Origin: Sympetrum striolatum
Taxonomy: Eukaryota > Arthropoda > Insecta > Odonata > Libellulidae
Assembly: GCA_947579665.1 (NCBI GenBank)
Contig: CANPUZ010000062.1
Location: 1-64,000 of the forward strand
Direction: 5' to 3'
DNA length: 64,000 nt
Shown here: piece by piece, positions 56,818 to 64,000 of the stretch
How the letters are laid out: each line of letters opens with the position of its first letter
Position numbering within the stretch: the stretch's first letter is position 1
Notes under the pieces: generated by a model
Databases searched by the model: none
The model's input: only the letters and a program-made list of their open reading frames with translations
Told to the model about the DNA's origin: nothing
Position numbers and translations under genes: made by a program

Positions 56818-57052
56818 CCAAAGTTGCGAAAACGTTAAGTTCAGCCTTCAAATTAAATGAGAAATGCATCTTTCTATTCCAGAATAAGGAACGTAAGGCA
56901 TTTAATGGATATTATTCTAATTAGAGATATAGATGATAGAAATCAGACATTTAAATAATTCTTTAGAAAAACAATAATCATCAGCGATTACTTACTTAAT
57001 ATTTATTTACATATTTAAAACAACAATGTCACGTTTTCGCAACTTCGGCCGA
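56818..57052. repeat. Short inverted repeat pair
   Basis: AAAGTTGCGAAAACGTTA at about 56820-56837 and its reverse complement CACGTTTTCGCAACTT at 57032-57047 lie about 200 bp apart, just upstream (in minus-strand terms downstream) of the P-element-like relic. They could be part of that element's end. Confidence 0.35.
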
Positions 57053-57240
57053 AAATGTGTTAAGATAGGTCACCAAAAACACTTTCGAAGATATGACGCC
57101 TTGCAGACACCGTATAATAATAATACGAAGGATGCATTTACTATATACGTTCTCATAAAGTACGTTCTCAGAAAACGTAGGGGATATAATTAGACTCCCT
57201 TGTTATTTTTATTATTTATACGGCGAGGAAGATCAGGAAA

Positions 57241-57670
57241 TTAGATACTAGAACGAATCAATTCAAGAATTAATTCCATACGCAAACGACACGCGAAAGT
57301 AACCGATACGGGAAGGAGAGTCATGATGCTTGCATTCCTTGCCACACACCGAAAGGCGGCTTTTAGGGCTCTTATGTAAACATAGACCCTTGAATTTCCA
57401 TGAAATTGTCTTAAAAAGCCCGGATTGCAGCGCATGGATCTGATTTAAATGCCCGCCTCGGATGGAAGCAGGAGCAACTGCGCTGACTGACGGCCGCTTC
57501 CGAACTACGTCAAAAAAGCATAACACCTCGATGCATTGACGTGAGCCCTCTAGGTTAAACCCTTTACAGCTGAGTAATCTGCTGCGAATATTTTTTATCA
57601 GATGTAGGCTATCTGCAAAAGCAAAAACATTTGTTTGGGTCCATTGAATGCTCAAACAAACTGCATGCAT
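57241..57670 (-). pseudogene. P-element-like transposase relic
   Basis: The 135-codon minus frame contains VFAFADSLHLIKNIRSRLL, close to the P-element/THAP9 motif (F.DP.H.LK.IRN.L) around the second catalytic Asp; here the Asp is kept (FAD) but the usual PP is SL. The remaining part, including LQSGLFKTISWKFKGLC, is not readily alignable by eye. It is an old fragment and may belong to a different family member from the one at 14.7-15.3 kb. Confidence 0.45.
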
Positions 57671-57967
57671 TATCCAGTTGCCCCTCTGTTTAGTAGTTTA
57701 CCCTCTGAAATTGAACATAAATGTTTTGGAGAACACTGAAAACAAAGACAAATTACCTTAAATGAAACTACAAATTTTTGGAAATACAGTAGAACCCCGG
57801 TAATCCGGACGAATTCAGGCACATAGGCGTCCGGATTAGCGGGGTTTCCGGAATAGCGAGGTTTTCAAAAAATAACGTAAAAAACATTTTTTCTCAAAAA
57901 TTATATTGTACAGGTAGTGCATGTATATATTACATAAGATATTACAACATAAAGTGAATGAATATTA

Positions 57968-58755
57968 TCAGCGAGCAAAAAAGTCAGTTATATTCTTTTG
58001 CGCGACCGTTCTTATTTTTAAATCAAGTGCGCGGTTTCTAAAACGTCTAAAGAGCATAATTTCATGTGCTTCAAAATTTTGCTCCTCGGCCAACTTTAAT
58101 GATGTACTGACTTCCGCCAAAGCCTCAGAATGAGAAATTTTGACGGAGTCCACAGGGTGGTCGTCGTCGTCATCATCATCATCTTCTGCCGTTACTGTTC
58201 TGATAATTTCATCATATATTAAAGCATCGTTTCGAGTCAGACTGCGTCAGCCTCAGCAGCCCATCGGAGAACTTCAGGGTTAGATATTGGGTTCGAATTT
58301 TGTAACTGATTAATGAGTTGCGCAAGCTTAATTTCTTCAGTTGGACATTTTCTAAAACTTCCGAACCAATAATATTTGGGAGTAAATTTTTCCACGACTT
58401 GCTGATCAATAATTTAGACACAGATGCCCAAGAGTTAGCTAGATTGAACACGACATCTTTTAAATTTACCCTTTTCAGTGCATTTTCCAAATTTTCATTC
58501 TGCACAGGATAATTAAGAATATTCGTAAGAAGGAACTTAAGATATCTTAACTTAATGCCTTGAATAACATTTTGATCCATGGGTTGGATCAGCGCAGTCG
58601 TTTTAGGGGGTAAAAACATTGCGGAAATTTCACCGTCATCAGTGCACAATTCTTCTGCAGAAGGATGGCCAGGACAATTATCAAGCAACAATAAAGCAGG
58701 TTGTGGTAAATTGACGGATTTCATATGTTGTCGAACTGCTGGAACGAATTCTGTT
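57968..58755 (-). pseudogene. Tigger transposase, C-terminal part
   Basis: The frame 58212-58724 gives LLLLDNCPGHPSAEEL (second catalytic Asp), MFLPPKTTALIQPMDQNVIQ (third Asp), GIKLRYLKFLL and the helical C-terminal region. A frameshift near 58255 moves the reading to an acidic run (the GTC/ATC microsatellite at 58160-58190) and then 57968-58153 with HSEALAEVSTSLKLAEEQNF, the usual Tigger tail. Upstream the frame runs into the piggyBac TTAA at 58756. The continuation, WVTRELFLDWF, lies beyond the insertion at 61369-61410, with a stop a few codons before it. Confidence 0.85.
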
Positions 58756-58759
58756 TTAA

Positions 58760-61364
58760 CCCTCCAAGGACGAGAATTATTTTTTCTTAAAAATTACACT
58801 AATTTCAGTATACTGGTATTCAGATGACCTAAATTAACAACAGAAAATTGTTTAAAAAAAGTTAACAATAATAGGTTCGTTGCAAATGCCCGTTCCCATA
58901 TGGGCACGTCAGTCCTTCCCACTACTACTATTACGCGCGCCATGATGAAATTTAAAAAAAGCATTTTATTGAAAAAAATCATATTTATTTAAAAAAATAT
59001 TGTATGAAATGGTTTTTCTTGGAAGATATAAGTATTTGTTTTATAATTATTTTGTTAAGTACTTTGTAAAACATTTAACACAGAGCCCAACATCGCACTT
59101 ATTACGCATTGTTCTCCCACGACTCTCGCACTCTTCATATGCGCAGCGTTTTCCCTTGTTCTGCGGTATGTCACCGATTACACCGATTAATTGATCATAC
59201 CATAACTCTTGCATGGAGCCAGTTTTTGACGTGGAAGCTTTGCTGAGTCGTCCACCGGGTGTTTTTTATTCCGTCTTGTACCGAGTAAAGTACACCTAAG
59301 CAATCTCCCGTCTAAACTCTAATTTTGTCCTTGGATCTGAGGATTTCCTTTTATTATTATTATTATTCAATTGTCTGAGTTGCAAATAATTTATATAAAT
59401 CATATCTTACCAATATGCAGTGAATTTACATGAATTTGGTCAGTTCCACCCATATGCTTATTATACTGGAATATGAAGTAGGGTTATGGAAGCTGAATAA
59501 TTTTCTTTTGTTTCCTATAAAACCTTTTAGCTTTCATCAACGGCGTAACTCCGTACGCTGTTGAAGCTGCCACAATTACCAAATTGTCCAGCCATTTAGT
59601 GATTCCTATTCCTTCACATGTAGAAATAGCTGTGATGCTCTTTCCACTCTCCTCCTTTTTTAGATCATTTTTTGGTGGTAGCGGACAATCTTTCAGAATC
59701 CGGTTCTTTCCGATTCGCCCACTTCCATTGTAGCCACATCCTTTCAAATGTTGCAATAAATTCTTCCGTATAAATTATATATTGAGCTAAATAAATTAAT
59801 GCTATTATATTATTTCACATACCACTTCAAATTTTAATAACCGAATCTTATCGATTTACCTCTACTACATCGCTTGCAGCTGTGTCTTCCGTAGTATCTT
59901 ATCATCTCTTCTTCACAATCTAAGAACTGGGAAGGCACCAAATGCTGCAAACATCTCTGTGTAATTATTTTCATCGTAGGCCAGACTTTGTAGAACCCAT
60001 CGCTTGACTGTCTAACTTAGTATTATCCGCTAAGTGTAAAAATTTCATTATTTGGATGAATCAGTCCCTCCTCATCGCTCTACTAACCAAATCAATATGT
60101 ACATCCTTTTTCGCGTCCCAGTAATATTTTTTTCCAGGAGAATGTTGTACCCGGATACAATCAAAATGCCAATGACGGCTCGTATCTATTCTGCTGTAAT
60201 TAGTGGACTGGGGCAATTAAAAAAGCGGGCGTAATTCTCACTTTGTTCCACTATGAATGCGACGAAATCGTCATCGATGAAGAGCTCTAGTAATTAGATG
60301 CAGCTAAGTTTAGAGTATGAAAAGTAATCTGCTTCAGAAAAACTTCCCGTACACTCAAAGCTGCCCTTCATCCATTTTCTCCGCACAGATTTTTTTGGCC
60401 CATCGTCTTCTCCAGCACCGATACTTTCGTTGGTTGCCAACCGAATTTCGGCTTGTGCCCTCATTTGCTTGCCAGTAAAATTGTCAACCAATATTTCCTT
60501 ATCTTCATCAGCCAATGCTTCATCAGTTCGCTCATTTTCTTCTGTTGGAGAAATGAAGAAATCGGTAACATCTACCTCACTCTCTTCATCGTCGTCAAGG
60601 ATTCGGAGAGCCTCCTTCAGTGAAGTCGACTCATGAAAACTTACGTTTTTCCTGAATAGAAACTATAACACCTCTAATGATATCGTTTTTATGTGAAGCT
60701 AATAAAATTTGAAAGGATTTGTATATCTAGTACAATAATCATTTGCTAATATTTGTTGTTGCCGCTTCTACTATATAAATTTAAGTTTTCCGTGATTTAG
60801 TTCATAAATATGCATAATAATTGCAATAGTCTTCTTGTCACAACTTAAAACTAAAATATTTCTTAACTTAATTGCACCAAAAATAATGTATTATGTTGCA
60901 AAATATTCTTTTATATACTATATATAGCTTTCCTTGACAGCCATCGGCAAGGAAATCGCGTAGTAGTGGGAAGGCCTGACGTGCCCATATGGGAACGCAG
61001 CAATAAACAACGTTATAACAACAACAAATAACCTCAAACTCTGCTCTATTTAATTTCTTTCGATGATTAGAACATCATACTAAAGGTATACAAGCAAAAG
61101 ACTACTTTAAATTAAAAACAGTAAAAATTATAAAAATTAGTTGACGGAAGGATCCATCTAAATATTTCCCTGTTTTTTGAAAAATCACAAGAAATATTTC
61201 CCTTGACTTAAATGCACCAAAACTCAAATGAAAGTAAGCTTTGGACCCTCTTAGCTCACAAAATATCGTTTACTGACCATTTTATGACACTCAAGATATT
61301 GTTTAGCTACCTAGAGAACCCAGCTGCAGTCCGTTCCCATATGGGAACGTCAGTCCTTTAAGGG
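58760..61364 (-). mobile_element. piggyBac-like element inserted at TTAA in the Tigger transposase
   Basis: TTAA flanks both sides (58756-58759 and 61365-61368). The ends are CCCTCCAAGGAC and, from the right, CCCTTAAAGGAC. Subterminal copies of CGTTCCCATATGGG(A/C)ACGTCAG lie at about 58891, 60970 (inverted) and 61332, where transposase sites are expected. A decayed transposase is inside on the minus strand. CCC ends and TTAA duplication are diagnostic of the superfamily. Confidence 0.92.
59040..60660 (-). pseudogene. piggyBac-like transposase, internally deleted
   Basis: Minus-strand reading, in order. An acidic N-terminus with VTDFFISPTEENER and EILVDNFTGKQMRAQAEIRL (about 60420-60590) comes first. 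FVAFIVEQSENYARFFN, GILIVSGYN and DNTKLDSQAMGSTK (about 59985-60265) follow. EEEMIRYYGRHSCKR (about 59890) is the first catalytic block; by alignment with DEEMVPYYGRHS the first Asp is Glu. The region with the second Asp (DNFF) is missing. GYNGSGRIGKNRILKDCPLP and ITKWLDNLVIVAASTAYGV come next (59484-59756). QYNKHMGGTDQI (about 59450) is the third Asp block. LEFRREIA and a Cys-rich C-terminus (CAYEECESRGRTMRNKCDVG) end at about 59070. Several stops and frameshifts mean it cannot make a functional enzyme. Confidence 0.85.
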
Positions 61365-61420
61365 TTAAACCAATCCAAAAATAATTCTCGTGTGACCCAA
61401 GAGTTTTTTGCCCTCGATCT
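61365..61420 (-). pseudogene. Tigger transposase fragment on the far side of the insertion
   Basis: The minus strand reads NSWVTRELFLDWF up to the TTAA at 61365-61368. This motif in Tigger proteins lies directly before the (F)VPAVRQHM segment that is found at 58725-58755 on the other side. TAG occurs about eight codons before NSW, so the N-terminal part is not continued here. Confidence 0.75.
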
Positions 61421-61864
61421 CTATAGCCCATGCATGGTCATCCTCATTGGACGTCTATCAAAGGGAAGGATTGTTTTTTACGCCTCTTCTCTCATAGCTA
61501 TTTAATGAAAGTGATGTTTTGAGAAGTGATACCCTGCTGCAACTGAAAATTTTTTGTCTTTCGAAATTGTTTAGTCTCGCACATATTAAGCATTCATCTA
61601 ATGGAAAAATGCTGTCTCAGAAACGTATCACAGCTTAGATGTGTTATCACAATAAACGAAATACTTCGCTCTCCATCAAATCATTGCAGCCAATGGAGGA
61701 ATTTTTCAAATAGTCTGTCCACCTCTCGTTTCTTGTTACTAAGTAATATGCGTGTTTATATGTTCACAAGAAGAAGTTGCGGGTTTGCATAACTCCCAAT
61801 GGACCGTCCGGATTACCGAGGGTTCCGGATTAGCGAGTGTCCGGAGTACCGGGGTTCTACTGTA

Positions 61865-62379
61865 TCACCGCACTTAACTGTATTTGCTACCTCTAATCTG
61901 GAAAAGTACTCCACATTGACTGCAGAACTATAAAACCCACGCGAAGCATGCATCTCACACAAGTAGCGTTATCGGTGGAATTACTCAATTCAAATAGCTG
62001 AGGTAAGACAAGGAAATTTCTTGACTTTAGCGTTTACTGAGGTAATTTCCATCATCTTTCAAATCTTTTTTTCACAGAATGCCATCACCTGTCTCTACAA
62101 CCCATTCCTGAGTTTTGCCTTTCTCTGCAATGTTCCTCACTCTTTCCATCTTATAAAGCAGCTCAACACCACCTGGTCTGCAGTTATTAACTACTTTAAG
62201 TGGCAAATAAACGCAGGAACACAGATGTTATAAACAATTTACAACTGTTTCAACGAAAATTGTTTCGATACATAGTTCACTGCGTTTTGCATTCCTCCAT
62301 AATGTCTTTGATTGATTATACTAAAATATCCCATAGCCACCTGCTAAAAAGCCTAACAAGATAGGCCCTATGCATAATC
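61865..62379. other. Unassigned sequence
   Basis: At about 62080-62190 the minus strand opens 36 codons of balanced composition (GGVELLYKMERVRNIAEKGK) ending in TGA; no family is recognised. It may be a gene or element fragment. Confidence 0.25.
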
Positions 62380-62520
62380 CTCTGCAGGGAGGACCAGGTG
62401 CCATTCTTTGTCTGGCTCCTACCCATTGACCTGTCTGGCTTGGGGGACCCTACCAGGAGTCTGAGCTCCCACCAGCATGTACTGAAGCACACAAACCTCC
62501 TCACCACGGTAAGGTGGTGG
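62380..62520 (+). repeat. Interspersed repeat fragment
   Basis: GACCTGTCTGGCTTGGGGGA, CCCTACCAGGAGTCTGAGCT, CCCACCAGCATG and CACCACGGTAAGGTGGTG follow a pattern I recognise as a widespread arthropod repeat (TGGGTGACCCTACCAGGAG...CTCCCGCC(A/G)GCAT). It is GC-richer than its flanks. Class uncertain; probably a LINE 3' end. Confidence 0.4.
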
Positions 62521-62527
62521 TCCATGG

Positions 62528-62613
62528 GGACGATATATACAGTCATATATGCAGAAGATATATACAGCACAGAATATAAATATATCCTCTGCATATATGA
62601 CTGTATATATCGT
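62528..62613. repeat. Perfect-looking hairpin of about 27-bp arms
   Basis: ACGATATATACAGTCATATA...GCAGAAGATATA is followed after about 20 bases by its reverse complement ending TGACTGTATATATCGT at 62613. It directly follows the repeat fragment above. Confidence 0.7.
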
Positions 62614-63694
62614 TCCCATATATATCCTCCCCATCCCTGTATATATTTATTAATATTTTATTTATATTGAATGAAATAAGAAGTGGATTAGCATGAAACA
62701 TTTTTCGTTGAACTCTGTAATAAAAGTTGTAGTGCAAACTTCCGAGAATGTGTCAATCAACTGCAGTTTCAAACTAAATGCTTAACAAATTTTTAAATGT
62801 TTGTAAATAAAGCTAACTTCAATTGATACATTGTTGTTTTATGATATGATATTTCGTTGCTTTAAATATCCTTACAATTTATAAAATCGCAACCTAAAAA
62901 TCAGTCGATCTTTATGAAAGCATTAAATATATAGTTCATGCCAAATGTATCAATATCGTAACAAATTAAATGTGTAATAGTTAGTTGTTTTCCTTTCAAG
63001 CACTCAAATCATTATGAATATCTACATCCTTGATGTTGATTAGCAAACTCTGGAGGTGATAAGATATTTTGAATAATATACTCCTTACAAGAAACGTTTA
63101 AATAATTCAAAGAACGTCTCATGAAAAATCTTAATTTTCATTGTATCTAATCTTTTCGATATGTTTTTAATAATAATATAATATTTTATTTACCGCAAAC
63201 AGGAAAACCCCAATTACATGCTATTTAATATACAATCTACATAAATAAAACATACCTAAAAATACATACATCACAAGAAATTTAAAATAAATTTTAAAAA
63301 TATTTGAGTACATTTTCTGCTTAAAAGACGGAAGCGAGTCATAAAAATGTCAATATAAGGGGTTTTACCTCATTTGTCGCCCTCATTGTTCTGGCCATTG
63401 GTTCATATATACTTTAAATGCAACTTTTGCGGTTTACTGAAAGTTTAATAGGCCTCTCTATGTATCCTTTAATAGTGAAACTAAATTGTGCTATTGGTTA
63501 AGATCAAAGAAGGAAAACTCACGTTTTGCAGTAAATAAGGCTCTTACTTAAGGATTATTTTGCTTAGCAAAAGTCGACCGTAGAATTATAACAGAGTCCA
63601 TACGTCCATGTTTTATAACAAAATGTTTACAAAATTATACACAAATTTAATGCTTATAGTCTTGCATATTGACCTAAATTTTTCGTTGCAAGTC
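62614..63694. other. AT-rich sequence, nothing recognised
   Basis: No coding or repeat structure seen. Confidence 0.35.
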
Positions 63695-63700
63695 ACGCAA

Positions 63701-63768
63701 CAGGATTGAGCAGTAGTCAAAGATGCTAGACGTTAGATTCGCGTGCCCATGCGTTCGAATCCTGATTG
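63701..63768 (+). repeat. tRNA-like/SINE head fragment
   Basis: TAGTCAAAGATG (A-box-like, one mismatch) and CGTTCGAATCC (B box, one mismatch) are spaced as in a tRNA. Arms do not pair into a good cloverleaf, so it is a pseudogene or SINE head, not a working tRNA. No tail or duplication was found. Confidence 0.4.
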
Positions 63769-64000
63769 AAATATATTTTTCTTCTAATTCCTGTTGTGAT
63801 TTTTATCGATTAAAAATAATTTGTAACATTGATGAATGTAACTCTATTTTTCAATTTTCTAAACCTTTATTTTTTCCTTTTTACTAAGGTTACTTTCTTT
63901 ACACGTAACGAATTTTTTCGGTACAGTAATTACTCCTTTAAAATATAGGACAGCATGATAACTAAATTTATCGGGGTTGAATCGCTATCATGATCTAAGC

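Larger units (their letters stand above)
57787..61862 (-). mobile_element. Tigger/pogo-type element containing a nested piggyBac
   Basis: The ends CAGTAGAACCCCGGTAATCC and, from the other side, CAGTAGAACCCCGGTACTCC match at 23 of 24 terminal positions. They are flanked by TA (57785-57786 and 61863-61864), the Tc1/mariner-type target. Inside each end the motif TCCGGATTA(G/C)CG is repeated, as in Tigger elements. The minus-strand transposase is split by the piggyBac-like element at 58760-61364. Only about 430 bp lie between the piggyBac and the right end, too little for the N-terminal DNA-binding domains, so the element also has an internal deletion. Confidence 0.9.

Noticed and set aside
63701..63768. 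Functional tRNA gene
   Set aside because: A and B boxes are recognisable but the T stem and acceptor do not pair.

Overview
The window is AT-rich eukaryotic nuclear DNA, most likely from an arthropod and probably an insect. The signs are spliced gene fragments with GT-AG introns, a gastrulation-defective-like serine protease, an anoctamin exon, and a dense mixture of mobile-element relics (Penelope-like, copia, several LINE types, hAT, piggyBac, Tigger/pogo, P-element-like, PIF/Harbinger-like, tRNA-derived SINE, MITEs). There are no bacterial-style operons. Few open frames exceed 130 codons, and all the large ones belong to mobile elements. I cannot name the species.

Left part (1-12 kb): a Penelope-like element 3' end with its GIY-YIG endonuclease (64-594) and a hammerhead-like tail; one minus-strand anoctamin exon (968-1134); then a plus-strand, multi-exon serine protease gene (4006-11920) that looks dead (two in-frame stops and a GG in place of the AG acceptor before the histidine exon). 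Its introns hold a decayed piggyBac transposase (about 6260-7520), a tandemly organised dispersed repeat, a foldback element and a decayed LINE.

Middle part (12-32 kb): a tRNA-derived SINE with a perfect 16-bp target duplication, a hAT-type MITE, a P-element-like relic, a tRNA-like sequence built into an inverted repeat, a candidate TATA promoter with a spliced leader exon (about 19958-20169), a second copy of the dispersed repeat, two further MITEs, and a 5'-truncated copia retrotransposon (26465 to about 30300, minus strand).

Right part (32-64 kb): two diverged copies of what look like 5' untranslated exons about 14.5 kb apart (32.3-34.9 kb and 46.8-47.5 kb), with a foldback element, a hAT deletion derivative with an 8-bp duplication (39668-41161) and a 3.4-kb PIF/Harbinger-like element with a TTA duplication (42655-46090) between them. 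A LINE (about 49936-55130, minus) is split by a 2.5-kb terminal-inverted-repeat element with an 8-bp duplication. Next come another P-element-like relic and a Tigger element (57787-61862) whose transposase frame is interrupted by a piggyBac-like element at a duplicated TTAA. The last 2 kb hold repeat fragments.

There is no operon-like functional unit. The coherent picture is host-gene remnants plus layered transposon insertions, several of which can be dated relative to each other from their target duplications. The strongest unusual signals are the two nested insertions, the hammerhead-like motifs, the MITE carrying CTCF-like motifs in its terminal repeats, and the splice-site-dead protease.
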